A stretch of DNA of 64,000 bases, taken from positions 62,001 to 126,000 of the forward strand of contig NZ_JASBVP010000005.1 in assembly GCF_029961025.1 (NCBI RefSeq), given 5' to 3'. The translations under genes and the position numbers were made by a program. Below the pieces are notes generated by a model that made no database searches, had not been told where the DNA came from, and was given only the letters and a program-made list of their open reading frames with translations. Below are positions 47,441 to 56,029 of this stretch, in pieces (position 1 is the stretch's first letter; each line of letters starts with the position of its first letter). The DNA is from Mycobacterium sp. Lineage in GTDB: Bacteria; Actinomycetota; Actinomycetes; Mycobacteriales; Mycobacteriaceae.

Positions 47441-48417
47441 TGTTGGCCCGCAACGCGGAGGCGCTGTATTGGATCGGTCGTTACGTGGAGCGCGCCGATG
47501 ACACCGCCCGCATTCTCGACGTGGGCGTGCACCAGTTGCTCGAAGACTCCAGCGTGGATCCCGACCACGCCTCCCGGGTCCTGCTGCACGTGCTGGGTAT
47601 CGAGCCGCCCGAGCGCGAGCTGGATGTCTGGTCGCTGACCGAGCTGGTGGCCTTCAGCCGCGGGGCGCGGGGTGGCTGCTCCATCGTTGACGCGATCTCG
47701 GCTGCACGTGAAAATGCAAGATCGGCAAGGGAAGTGACCTCTACTGAGATCTGGGAGTGCCTCAACACCACCTACAACGCCCTCCCCGAACGCGAGCGGG
47801 CCGCCAAACGCTTCGGGCCGCACGACTTTTTGACGTTCATCGAGGGCCGGGCCGCGATGTTCGCCGGCCTGGCGGACTCGACGCTATCGCGTGACGACGG
47901 CTACCGTTTCATGGTGCTGGGCCGCGCGATCGAGCGTGTCGATATGACGGTGCGGCTGTTGTTGTCGAGGGTCGGCGACAGCGCGTCCTCGCCGGCATGG
48001 GTGACGGTGTTGCGTTCCGCCGGCGCGCATGACACCTACCTGCGTACCTACCGCGGGGTGCTGGACGCCAATCGGGTGGTGGAGTTCATGCTGCTGGACC
48101 GGTTGTTCCCGCGCTCGATCTTCTACTCGCTGAAGGTGGCCGAGCATAACCTCGACGAATTGCAACATCACCCGCACAGCCGGGTCGGCGCGACCGCGGA
48201 AGCGCAGCGACTGCTGGGCCGAGCGCGCAGCGAACTGGAATTCCTGCAGCCCGGGGCGCTGCTCGAGTCCCTGGAAACCCGGTTGGCCGGCTTGCAAAAA
48301 GCCTGTCGTGATGTGGGAGACGCCTTGGCGGTACAGTACTTTCACGCTGCGCCGTGGGTGGCGTGGTCGGGCGCTGGTCACAACGGCACGTCGGCCGTCA
48401 AACCGGAAAAGCCGTGA
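47440..48417 (+). CDS. Alpha-E domain protein (DUF403)
   Basis: A 325-residue all-helical protein beginning MLARNAEALYWIGRYVERAD, the DUF403 hallmark, with LGRAIERVDMTVRLLLSR in the middle and SLKVAEHNLDEL near residue 235. The start ATG shares a base with the stop of the ATP-grasp gene. The likely partner of the two flanking proteins; biochemical role unknown. Confidence 0.92.
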   Translation: MLARNAEALYWIGRYVERADDTARILDVGVHQLLEDSSVDPDHASRVLLHVLGIEPPERELDVWSLTELVAFSRGARGGCSIVDAISAARENARSAREVTSTEIWECLNTTYNALPERERAAKRFGPHDFLTFIEGRAAMFAGLADSTLSRDDGYRFMVLGRAIERVDMTVRLLLSRVGDSASSPAWVTVLRSAGAHDTYLRTYRGVLDANRVVEFMLLDRLFPRSIFYSLKVAEHNLDELQHHPHSRVGATAEAQRLLGRARSELEFLQPGALLESLETRLAGLQKACRDVGDALAVQYFHAAPWVAWSGAGHNGTSAVKPEKP

Positions 48418-49256
48418 TGTGGCGGATGCGGGTGGTGCATTCCACCGGATATGCCTACAAATCGGCGGTGACGGCTTCCTTTAACGAGGCTCGGCTGACG
48501 CCGCAGTCGGATTCGCGCCAAAACGTCATTCTCAACCGTGTCGAGACGCTGCCGGCCACCCGAACCCACCGTTACATCGATTACTGGGGGACCGCGGTTA
48601 CCGCTTTCGACTTGCACGCCCCGCACACCCAACTGGAGGTGACGTCGTCATCGGTTGTCGAGACCGACCGGCCGGAGCCGCCGGCGGCGACGGTGACCTG
48701 GACGGATCTGCAGGACGAGGCGGTACTCGATCGCTTTTACGAAGTGCTCGTCGCAACGGCTTACGCCCCGATCAACAAACGCATCGCCGCGGTGGGCCGG
48801 CGCCTCGCCCGATCCCATGAGCCGGCCGAAGCCGTCACCGCCGCGGCGCAGTGGGTGCGTGATGAACTCGAGTACGATCCGGGTTGTACCGGCGTGCATT
48901 CATCGGGCCTGGATGCACTGCGTGAAGGCAAGGGTGTCTGCCAGGACTTCGCCCACCTGTCACTGATGGTGTTGCGCAGCATGGGAATTCCCGGGCGGTA
49001 CGTGTCGGGGTACCTGCATCCGGAACGCGACGCGGCAATCGGGAAGACCGTCGACGGGCAGACCCACGCGTGGGTCCGAGTGTGGACCGGCGCCTGGTGG
49101 GACTACGACCCCACCAATGACGCCGAAATCAACGAGCAATACGTCAGTGTGGGCAGCGGCCGAGACTACGCTGATGTGCCCCCGCTGAAGGGGATCTATT
49201 CCGGGGAGGGATCGAGCGACCTCGACGTGGTCGTGGAGATCACTCGGCTGGCTTAG
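48417..49256 (+). CDS. Transglutaminase-like cysteine protease/ligase
   Basis: A 279-residue protein (Rv2409c position). The N-terminal part starts MRVVHSTGYAYKSAV; the catalytic triad is visible as Cys in GKGVCQDFAHLSLMVLRSMG (~residue 169), His in GQTHAWVRVW (~218), and Asp in YDPTND. ATG 48417 overlaps the alpha-E stop, and the 3' end overlaps the convergent marR-like gene by 17 bp. With its two upstream neighbours it forms a three-gene unit of unknown pathway. Confidence 0.92.
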   Translation: MWRMRVVHSTGYAYKSAVTASFNEARLTPQSDSRQNVILNRVETLPATRTHRYIDYWGTAVTAFDLHAPHTQLEVTSSSVVETDRPEPPAATVTWTDLQDEAVLDRFYEVLVATAYAPINKRIAAVGRRLARSHEPAEAVTAAAQWVRDELEYDPGCTGVHSSGLDALREGKGVCQDFAHLSLMVLRSMGIPGRYVSGYLHPERDAAIGKTVDGQTHAWVRVWTGAWWDYDPTNDAEINEQYVSVGSGRDYADVPPLKGIYSGEGSSDLDVVVEITRLA

Positions 49257-49761
49257 CCGCCGCTTGTGAGGGAGAGGCGGGCAATCGGGCCAAAGTGCGG
49301 TAACCAGGGTGAACATGTGGCCTCAGACCCTGCTGGGCCGCCACCGTGGCGAGCAGGTCGCGCAGTGTGTCGCGCTGCTCGGCGTCGAGTCCCGCGGTGA
49401 GCCGGCGCTCATGGTGGCGGGCAAGCTCGGAAACCTTGCGCAGCAGCTTTTTCCCGGCCGCGGTGAGGTATAGGGCGTGCAGTCGGCGATCGTCGGGGTT
49501 GCGCCGTCGCTCGACGTAGCCGCGTTCCTCGAGCTCGTCGACATAGGCGACCATCCGGCTGGGCAGCATGCCCAACTGCATGCTGAGGGCCTGTTGGCTG
49601 CTGCCGGGCTCGGCGGCAATGACACGCAGGATTCCCGCGTGCGCCGGGGTCAGCTCAACCGTGGCCATCTGCTCGGCGAACAGCGTCGTGGCGTGATGAC
49701 CGAGCTGAGCCAATAAAAAGGCCACGCCATCGCTGTGGTCGGCAGTCCGGGCTGAGGACAC
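49240..49761 (-). CDS. MarR-family transcriptional regulator
   Basis: A 173-residue MarR protein. The winged helix-turn-helix runs from ELTPAHAGILRVIAAEPG to the wing DELEERGYVERRRNPDDRR (residues ~37-95), with dimer helices at both ends. It is divergent from a membrane protein gene, with an AT-rich inverted repeat between them (49785-49798) that is its likely operator, so it probably represses itself and that gene. Confidence 0.92.
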   Translation of the reverse strand: MSSARTADHSDGVAFLLAQLGHHATTLFAEQMATVELTPAHAGILRVIAAEPGSSQQALSMQLGMLPSRMVAYVDELEERGYVERRRNPDDRRLHALYLTAAGKKLLRKVSELARHHERRLTAGLDAEQRDTLRDLLATVAAQQGLRPHVHPGYRTLARLPASPSQAAAKPAE

Positions 49762-49784
49762 GCCCTACATCATAGCCCTGACAA

Positions 49785-49798
49785 ATAATTCCTATTAT
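49785..49798. promoter_or_regulatory. Candidate MarR operator
   Basis: ATAAT-TCCT-ATTAT, a perfect inverted repeat 24 bp upstream of the marR-like start and 53 bp from the divergent membrane gene start. Being so AT-rich in this genome it stands out. A looser ATGA-N6-TCAT repeat overlaps its right edge. Confidence 0.5.
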
Positions 49799-49850
49799 GA
49801 ATCGAATCATCTCTTGCAAGCGCCGCGATCCGAGGTATACCGTTCACTTT

Positions 49851-50636
49851 ATGAACGATTTACTGACTGATAGAAATGGAAGCGCCCGCAGGCAAACAGG
49901 ACCGCCGCTGGTGCTGCTCGCCGCGATCTGCCTGGCGCTGCTCTTCGGAGGCGTGGGCATCGGGGTCGGACTGGGCGGCGTGATGCCTTTGCCCTATGGA
50001 CCTGTTTCCGCGGTCCAGGGCTATGTCCGCGCCCAGCCGGCGGCGGTGCACGTGATCGCGGTGGCGGTGTTTGCGGCGTCGGTGCCGTTGGCGATCTACG
50101 CAGCGACGGCCAGCTCCCGGTTGCGACGGCTGGGGGTGACCGCGCCCGGGGCGACGATTGCGCTGGTCGGCGGCACCCTGGCGGCCGGCGCGTTGGGTCT
50201 GGCAGGGTTGGTGGCCTGGACGCTCTCGCGCCCCGAAGTCAGCGCCGACACCGCGCTGGTTGGCGCCGTCTACCTGCTGGTCTTTCTGGTTGGCGGCCCG
50301 GGTCACATCGTGCCCCTCGGTCTGCTGGTGGCCGGGATGGCGGTGCCCGGCCTGATCCTGGGGTTACTGCCCAGACCGCTGGCCTGGGTCGGGCTGGCGA
50401 CTGCCGCCCTCGCCGAATTGACGACGCTGGTGCTGGTCTGGCCGGGACTGGGGCCGATCCTGCCGATCGCCCGGATTGTGGCGTTGCTGTGGTTGCTGGT
50501 GGCCGGGGCATTATTGCCCCTGCGTCGCACGGACATTTGGAAGGGGCGCCGGTCCGGAGATGCGGTCGGGCCGCTAATGAGCGCGGCTGCAAACGGTGGC
50601 CCCGAGGCTGATCCCGGCGACCCGATGGCCGGATAA
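49851..50636 (+). CDS. Polytopic membrane protein under likely MarR control
   Basis: A 261-residue protein with about seven hydrophobic helices from residue ~18 (PPLVLLAAICLALLFGGVGI) to ~232. The second helix region and the length recall DUF4386-type membrane proteins, but I cannot name the family with certainty. ATG 49851 is preferred; the frame is open to 49797, yet that would cover the operator. Being divergent from a MarR gene, it may be a stress- or drug-inducible protein. Confidence 0.75.
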   Translation: MNDLLTDRNGSARRQTGPPLVLLAAICLALLFGGVGIGVGLGGVMPLPYGPVSAVQGYVRAQPAAVHVIAVAVFAASVPLAIYAATASSRLRRLGVTAPGATIALVGGTLAAGALGLAGLVAWTLSRPEVSADTALVGAVYLLVFLVGGPGHIVPLGLLVAGMAVPGLILGLLPRPLAWVGLATAALAELTTLVLVWPGLGPILPIARIVALLWLLVAGALLPLRRTDIWKGRRSGDAVGPLMSAAANGGPEADPGDPMAG

Positions 50637-50709
50637 GCTAAAACCGCTGGGACGCTGCCCGAATTGGCGTAGCCTGTCTTGAGCGGATCACTACCGGCGG
50701 GAGGCCTCG

Positions 50710-51138
50710 ATGCGGATCGCGGACGTGTTGCGGAACAAGGGTGCGGCGGTGGTCACGATCAACCCCGACGCCACGGTCAGGGAACTGCTCGCCGGCCTCG
50801 CCGAGCACAATATCGGCGCCATGGTGGTGGTCGGATCCGAGGGCGTCGTCGGCATCGTGTCGGAGCGCGACGTGGTGCGCAAGCTGCACACCGACGGTGT
50901 CGCGGTGCTCGCCCGGCCGGTCGCCAAGATCATGACCCCCGTGCTGGTCACCTGCACCAAGGCCGACACGGTGGACAACCTCAGCGTGCTGATGACCGAA
51001 CACCGGGTGCGCCACGTGCCGGTGATCGAAAACGGGCGGTTGGCCGGCATCGTCAGCATCGGCGATGTCGTCAAGACCCGGATGGAAGAGCTCGAGGCCG
51101 AGCAGCGCCAGTTGCAGTCCTACATCACCCAGGGTTAG
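50710..51138 (+). CDS. Two-CBS-domain protein (Rv2406c-like)
   Basis: A 142-residue protein made of two CBS modules: MRIADVLRNKGAAVVTINPD with GIVSERDVVRKL at the end of the first, then KIMTPVLVTCTKADTVDNL and GIVSIGDVVKTRMEELE. CBS pairs bind adenine nucleotides and sense energy state. It stands alone, so its partner is unknown. ATG 50710 has a GGCGGGAGG ribosome site. Confidence 0.9.
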   Translation: MRIADVLRNKGAAVVTINPDATVRELLAGLAEHNIGAMVVVGSEGVVGIVSERDVVRKLHTDGVAVLARPVAKIMTPVLVTCTKADTVDNLSVLMTEHRVRHVPVIENGRLAGIVSIGDVVKTRMEELEAEQRQLQSYITQG

Positions 51139-51165
51139 ACACCGGGGCGGGTTTGACTGCCGTGA

Positions 51166-53136
51166 TTGCGCGGCGTTGTGCCGCACGCTCGCGGCAGCCC
51201 CGGTCGCGATTGTGCCGTCGCAACCGGGCCTGGATACGCTGGACGTGTCGTCGCTGGAGCACCGTACCAGGAGATTCCCATCAACAGTTTCGCCGACCAG
51301 ACCTTCACCGCGCCGGCGCAGATCAGGAACTTCTGCATCATCGCCCACATCGATCACGGCAAATCCACCCTGGCGGACCGGATCCTGCAGCTCACCGGGG
51401 TGGTGGACGAGCGGTCGATGCGGGAGCAGTACCTGGACCGGATGGACATCGAGCGGGAACGCGGAATCACCATCAAGGCGCAGAACGTGCGCTTGCCCTG
51501 GCGGGTGACCGGCGGCCCCGACGCCGGAAAAGAGTATGTGCTGCATCTGATCGACACCCCCGGCCACGTTGACTTCAGCTACGAGGTTTCTCGCGCCCTG
51601 GCCGCCTGCGAGGGGGCGGTGCTGCTGGTGGACGCGGCGCAGGGTATCGAGGCGCAGACGCTGGCCAACCTGTATCTGGCGCTGGACCGCGACCTGGTGA
51701 TCATCCCGGTGCTGAACAAGATCGATCTGCCCGCCGCCGACCCCGACCGCTATGCCGCGGAGATCGCCCACATCATGGGCTGCCAACCCGACGAGGTGCT
51801 GCGGGTATCCGGCAAGACCGGCGTGGGCGTGGCCGAACTGCTCGACGAGGTCGTCAAGCGGGTGCCGGCGCCGACAGGCGATCCGGACGCCCCGACACGC
51901 GCGATGATCTTCGACTCCGTCTACGACACCTATCGGGGGGTGGTGACCTACGTGCGCGTCGTGGACGGCAGGATCACCCCCCGGGAGCGGATCGCCATGA
52001 TGTCCACCGGTGCCACCCATGAGCTGCTGGAGGTGGGCGTCGTCTCGCCGGAACCGAAGCCCACCGCCGGCCTGGGCGTCGGGGAGGTCGGCTACCTGAT
52101 CACCGGGGTGAAAGACGTCCGCCAATCCAAGGTCGGCGACACGGTGACGACCGCGCGCCATGGCGCCACCCGGCCGTTGACCGGTTACCGCGAGCCGAAG
52201 CCGATGGTGTATTCGGGGCTTTACCCGGTCGATGGGTCGGATTATCCGGCGTTGCGCGACGCGCTGGACCGGCTGCGGCTCAACGACGCGGCACTGACCT
52301 ATGAGCCAGAGAACTCCGTGGCACTGGGATTCGGCTTTCGCTGTGGTTTTCTGGGATTGCTGCACATGGAGATCACCCGCGAGCGGCTGGAGCGTGAATT
52401 CGGGCTCGATCTGATCTCCACCGCACCCAACGTGGTCTACCGGGTGGTGCTCGACGACGGGACCGAGACTCTCGTGACGAATCCCTCGGACTGGCCGTCG
52501 GGCAGAAAGATCCGCGCCGTATACGAGCCCATTGTCAAGACCACCATCATCGCGCCCAGCGAGTTCATCGGCACCATCATGGAACTTTGCCAGTCCCGCC
52601 GCGGCGAACTCAGCGGCATGGACTACCTGTCCCCCGAACGCGTCGAGCTGCGTTACACGATGCCGTTGGGGGAGATCATCTTCGACTTCTTCGACGTGCT
52701 GAAGTCACGCACCCGCGGTTATGCCAGCCTGGACTACGAGGAGGCCGGCGAGCAGGAAGCCGCGCTGGTCAAGGTGGACATCTTGTTGCAGGGCGAGCCC
52801 GTCGACGCGTTCAGCGCGATCGTGCATAAAGATGCCGCACAAGCCTACGGCAGCAAGATGACCAGCAATCTCAAAGAACTCATTCCGCGCCAGCAGTTCG
52901 AGGTGGCCGTACAGGCCGCGATCGGCTCGAAGATCATTGCCCGCGAGAACATCCGGGCGTTGCGCAAGGATGTGCTGTCAAAATGTTACGGTGGCGACAT
53001 CACCCGCAAACGCAAGCTGTTGGAAAAGCAGAGGGAAGGCAAGAAACGCATGAAGACCATCGGTCGGGTGGACGTGCCGCAGGAAGCCTTCGTCGCCGCG
53101 CTGTCCGCCGACACCGATAAAACGAGCAAGAAGTGA
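51166..53136 (+). CDS. lepA: Elongation factor 4 (back-translocase)
   Basis: A 656-residue LepA GTPase (M. tuberculosis 653). G1 is [14 protein letters not shown], the switch region [14 protein letters not shown]3 DTPGHVDF, G4 NKIDLP; the C-terminus has the LepA-specific [20 protein letters not shown]. The protein moves stalled ribosomes backwards. The start is uncertain: TTG 51166 or GTG 51178 both precede the conserved core, which begins at [20 protein letters not shown]. Confidence 0.95.
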   Translation: MRGVVPHARGSPGRDCAVATGPGYAGRVVAGAPYQEIPINSFADQTFTAPAQIRNFCIIAHIDHGKSTLADRILQLTGVVDERSMREQYLDRMDIERERGITIKAQNVRLPWRVTGGPDAGKEYVLHLIDTPGHVDFSYEVSRALAACEGAVLLVDAAQGIEAQTLANLYLALDRDLVIIPVLNKIDLPAADPDRYAAEIAHIMGCQPDEVLRVSGKTGVGVAELLDEVVKRVPAPTGDPDAPTRAMIFDSVYDTYRGVVTYVRVVDGRITPRERIAMMSTGATHELLEVGVVSPEPKPTAGLGVGEVGYLITGVKDVRQSKVGDTVTTARHGATRPLTGYREPKPMVYSGLYPVDGSDYPALRDALDRLRLNDAALTYEPENSVALGFGFRCGFLGLLHMEITRERLEREFGLDLISTAPNVVYRVVLDDGTETLVTNPSDWPSGRKIRAVYEPIVKTTIIAPSEFIGTIMELCQSRRGELSGMDYLSPERVELRYTMPLGEIIFDFFDVLKSRTRGYASLDYEEAGEQEAALVKVDILLQGEPVDAFSAIVHKDAAQAYGSKMTSNLKELIPRQQFEVAVQAAIGSKIIARENIRALRKDVLSKCYGGDITRKRKLLEKQREGKKRMKTIGRVDVPQEAFVAALSADTDKTSKK

Positions 53137-53140
53137 TCGG

Positions 53141-53743
53141 CTACACCTGCTTGTTGGCGATGAGTTCGCCGGTCACCGCGTTGACCGTGACTTTGTGCTC
53201 GACGATGTAGGTGTCCCACACATCGGCTTCCCACACGGTGACCCCGTTGTTTTGGCCGAGCTTCAAGTCGGTGATGGAGCCGTCGTGCACCGCGGCCAGC
53301 ATCTTGCCTACCGCCGCACGGTAGTCCAGACGCGCGGCCTGCACCCGGGCACGGATTTTGGCTTTGTCGGTGTCGCTTTCCTTCCTCGGGGTGGGCCCGA
53401 CCATCACGGTGACACCGTCAGACGAGACGTCCATCGACTCATCCGTCCCGTCCGTGGTGGCCACCTGAACCTTCCAGGCTCCGCTCTGTTCGGATCTGAT
53501 CGAGATCAGGGTGCCGCCGGGAACCTGCTTGACCGCGGCGGCACCGGCGCGCAGCAGCACCTGCGGATCCGGTGGGGAAGCCGGGCGCGACCAGGTCGCG
53601 GTTTTCGTGGTCGTTGTCGCCGATGTGGCACCGGGGTTACCGCTGTGACCACACCCGCACAGGCCTGCGATCGCCACGAAAATAACCACTCTGCAAAGCC
53701 GGGAGCGGCGTGTCAGAAAAGGCACCGGCGCATGGTACCGCAC
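53141..53743 (-). CDS. lppR: LppR-like PepSY lipoprotein
   Basis: A 200-residue lipoprotein with an N-terminal signal and lipobox IAGLCGC (Cys at ~31). The mature part, residues ~65-200, has two repeats of a PepSY-like fold with SIRSEQSGAWKVQVATTDG and WEADVWDTYIVEHKVTVNAV. It lies at the place of Rv2403c and converges on lepA with 4 bp between. PepSY proteins often restrain extracellular peptidases; no partner is near. Confidence 0.85.
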   Translation of the reverse strand: MRYHAPVPFLTRRSRLCRVVIFVAIAGLCGCGHSGNPGATSATTTTKTATWSRPASPPDPQVLLRAGAAAVKQVPGGTLISIRSEQSGAWKVQVATTDGTDESMDVSSDGVTVMVGPTPRKESDTDKAKIRARVQAARLDYRAAVGKMLAAVHDGSITDLKLGQNNGVTVWEADVWDTYIVEHKVTVNAVTGELIANKQV

Positions 53744-53904
53744 CCCGATGCCTCGATATTCCTCCTACCCTCATAGCCCAGGCGCGCCATGGCCGTCGGT
53801 GAGTTGCGGGGCACGTCAAGCAGTTTGGCCTCCTCGGAGGATGTCGTCGAGCCGGGGGTGATCAGCCCGCCGGACAACCGTTCGGCCACCGTCGGCAACG
53901 ACAC
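53713..53904 (-). pseudogene. Possible relic of a GntR-type regulator (UTRA-like)
   Basis: A minus-strand frame upstream of lppR reads LITPGSTTSSEEAKLLDVPR followed by NSPTAMARLGYE, which resembles the ligand domain of HutC/GntR regulators. The DNA-binding part is missing and the end overlaps the start of lppR. It may be a gene fragment or chance. Confidence 0.25.
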
Positions 53905-53988
53905 AGGGCGTCTTATCGCACGCCGCGGCCATCCGCGGCTTTTGACGCATGTTGGTTTCGCGCGCCGGGGAGAATAGGGTGGAGTCCG

Positions 53989-54180
53989 GTGGACGGGTTT
54001 TTGAGTTGGTGGGACAGCGTCGAGTTGTGGTTATCCGGGCTCGGTTTTGTGCTGCAGACCATTGTGGTGATGCCCGTGGTGCTGGGGCTGGCCTATGTCA
54101 CCGCGGTCCTGCTGGACGGCCTGCTGGGTAAGGGCATCCGGCTGATGCGGCGGGCCCGCCGTGCCGGCGAGGAGCACTGA
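53989..54180 (+). CDS. Small membrane protein (Rv2401A-like)
   Basis: A 63-residue protein starting VDGFLSWWDSVELWLSGLGF with one or two hydrophobic helices and a basic tail RLMRRARRAGEEH. GTG 53989 is 5 bp after a GGAGT site. It lies between lppR and subI, where M. tuberculosis has the small membrane protein Rv2401A. Function unknown. Confidence 0.7.
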   Translation: MDGFLSWWDSVELWLSGLGFVLQTIVVMPVVLGLAYVTAVLLDGLLGKGIRLMRRARRAGEEH

Positions 54181-54266
54181 TGCCCGGGATGCCGCGCTCG
54201 CGGGTGACGTTGGTGCTGGTCGTGCTGGTGGTGCTGGTGATCGCCACCTGGCTGGCAACGCGCTGA
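54180..54266 (+). CDS. 28-residue membrane peptide
   Basis: A very short frame, MPGMPRSRVTLVLVVLVVLV plus IATWLATR, is one membrane helix with a basic N-terminus. Its ATG overlaps the stop of the preceding gene (TGATG), which speaks for translational coupling. Such peptides often steady membrane complexes. It could be chance, but the strict coupling and hydrophobic bias argue for a real gene. Confidence 0.5.
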   Translation: MPGMPRSRVTLVLVVLVVLVIATWLATR

Positions 54267-54279
54267 CGCGCCGGAGTGA

Positions 54280-55341
54280 GTGCCACCGCGCGAAATGGCC
54301 GGGAACAAAGTTGCTCGACGTCTGTTCACGGGCTCGCGTTGGCGGCGTGCCGTCTCCCTGACCCTGATTGCAAACATGATCGGGGCGTGTCAGGCAGGCG
54401 CCGGCGACGTTGCCCACGGCGGCCCGGGTACCGCACCCGTCAGCATCACGCTGGTGACCTACCCTGCTGCAGAACCTGGGTGGAGCACGGTGATCCCCGC
54501 ATTCAAGGCGTCCGAAGAGGGCAAGGACGTGCAGGTTGTCACTTCCTACGGAGCCTCCGCGGACCAGTCGCGCGCCGTTGCCGACGGTAAGCCGGCCGAC
54601 GTCGTGAATCTTTCGGAACCGGACATCAGCCGTTTGATCAAGGCCGGCAAGGTTTCCAAAGACTGGGACAAAGACGCCACCGAGGGCCTGCCTTACTGGT
54701 CGGTGGTCACGTTGGTGGTGCGCAAGGGGAACCCGAAGAACATCCATGACTGGGATGACCTGTTGCGCCCCGGCGTGGAAGTCGTCACGTCCAGTCCGCT
54801 GAATTCCAGCCCGGCCAAGTGGAGCCTGCTCGCCCCGTATGCGGTCAAGAGCAATGGCGGCCGGGACATCCAAGCGGGCCTTGAGTTCATCAGCAGGATG
54901 GTGAACGAGCACGTCAAACCGCGGCCCGGTGCTGCGCAGCAGGCTACCGACGTCTTTGTCCGGGGCGGTGGCGACGTCCTGATCAGCTCCGAGAGCGAGG
55001 CCATCGACGTTGAGCGCCGGGGCAAGGCGATTGAGCACATCAATCCGCCACAGACGATCAGGATCGAAAATCCGCTGGCGGTGGTGATTACCAGCGCGCA
55101 CCTGAAGGTCGCGACCGCCTTCAAAAACTTCCAGTACACCGCTGGGGCCCAGAAGCTATGGGCAGACGCCGGTTTCCGGCCGGTTGATCCGGCGGTCGCC
55201 GCCGGCGTCGGGACCCGGTTTCCGGAACCGGTCAAGCTATGGACTATCGCCGAGCTGGGTGGCTGGGATGCCGTCGAGCCGCAACTGTTCGACAAAAACA
55301 CCGGTAGCATCACCAGGATTTACATGCGCGCCATCGGATAA
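54280..55341 (+). CDS. subI: Sulfate-binding lipoprotein
   Basis: A 353-residue solute-binding protein of the sulfate/thiosulfate group. It has a basic N-terminus and lipobox MIGAC (Cys at ~37), then ITLVTYPAAEPGWSTVIPAF, VVTSYGASADQSRAVADG, VVNLSEPDISRLIKAG, and LLRPGVEVVTSSPLNSSPAK. The start is GTG 54280 or ATG 54295. In M. tuberculosis subI is followed by cysT, cysW and cysA1; here it is followed by a hairpin and unrelated genes, so the transport system is incomplete at this locus. Confidence 0.92.
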   Translation: MPPREMAGNKVARRLFTGSRWRRAVSLTLIANMIGACQAGAGDVAHGGPGTAPVSITLVTYPAAEPGWSTVIPAFKASEEGKDVQVVTSYGASADQSRAVADGKPADVVNLSEPDISRLIKAGKVSKDWDKDATEGLPYWSVVTLVVRKGNPKNIHDWDDLLRPGVEVVTSSPLNSSPAKWSLLAPYAVKSNGGRDIQAGLEFISRMVNEHVKPRPGAAQQATDVFVRGGGDVLISSESEAIDVERRGKAIEHINPPQTIRIENPLAVVITSAHLKVATAFKNFQYTAGAQKLWADAGFRPVDPAVAAGVGTRFPEPVKLWTIAELGGWDAVEPQLFDKNTGSITRIYMRAIG

Positions 55342-55376
55342 CCGTAATTTGCTGGGGCGCAAGCCCGAACCGGAAG

Positions 55377-55404
55377 CGGTGCGGGCTGCCAACAGCCCGC
55401 ACCG
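55377..55404. terminator. Terminator-like hairpin between convergent subI and a secreted peptide gene
   Basis: CGGTGCGGGCTG (55377-55388) pairs perfectly with CAGCCCGCACCG (55393-55404) around CCAA. A 12-bp stem lying 36 bp after subI and 33 bp from the end of the convergent gene is well placed as a two-way terminator. Confidence 0.6.
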
Positions 55405-55436
55405 GCGCCGGTTGTTAGACGAGAGTCAGCGGCTGA

Positions 55437-55775
55437 TTACCAACCGAACGGGCCGAAGTTGACACTGCCGCTGGTGTTGTCGCTGGCACTGCCGCCGAGG
55501 GGGCCGAGGTTGACGTTACCGCCGGTGGTGCTGCCGGCACCGCCGCTGGCGGCACCCGGACCGAGGTTGCCGCCGCCGCTGGTGTTGTCGCTGGCACTGC
55601 CGCCGAGGGGGCCGAGGTTGACGTTACCGCCGGTGGTGCTGCCGGCACCGCCGCTGGCGGTGCCGGGGGCGTCCGGATCAGCACTGGCCACCCCGGCGCC
55701 GATGCCAGTCACACTCAGTGTGAGAGCCATAACCGCGGCAAGTGGCCACTTGTAAAGGTTCCCAGGCTTTTTCAT
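55437..55775 (-). CDS. Small secreted Gly/Asn-rich repeat protein
   Basis: A 112-residue protein with a clear signal peptide (KKPGNLYKWPLAAVMALTLS ... VASA, cut expected near residue 33). The mature part consists of two exact 28-residue units containing GGAGSTTGGNVNLGPLGGSA, encoded by an 82-bp perfect DNA repeat, and an ending NFGPFGW. ATG 55775 has GAAGGAG about 11 bases upstream; ATG 55787 is the alternative. The composition recalls small mycobacterial secreted repeat proteins; function unknown. Confidence 0.75.
   Translation of the reverse strand: MKKPGNLYKWPLAAVMALTLSVTGIGAGVASADPDAPGTASGGAGSTTGGNVNLGPLGGSASDNTSGGGNLGPGAASGGAGSTTGGNVNLGPLGGSASDNTSGSVNFGPFGW
55471..55660. repeat. Direct repeat, two 82-bp identical units with 108-bp period
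   Basis: Positions 55471-55552 and 55579-55660 are identical by eye. The period is a multiple of three, so gain or loss of units keeps the reading frame. It lies wholly within the secreted repeat protein gene and is a possible length polymorphism between strains. Confidence 0.85.
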
Positions 55776-56029
55776 TGGGATCTTCATCTCCTTCGGTTGA
55801 ATCCGCACAGTATTTGAATTCAGCATCAAGTGTCTTGAGGCTATCCGCCATACCTGAGAGTTGCCTGTGACGGCCCTATGAACACGCTCCTCCTGCCGGA
55901 GGTAGATAAGAGAAGAAGGCCTTTCCCCAAAGATGGCTAACGCCATACCCGCACACACTCGCCCCCTCGCCGATGTCGTCAGCCGCGCTTAACGGTCCTC
56001 AACCGATGGACCCGATTGTATCGACGGTA

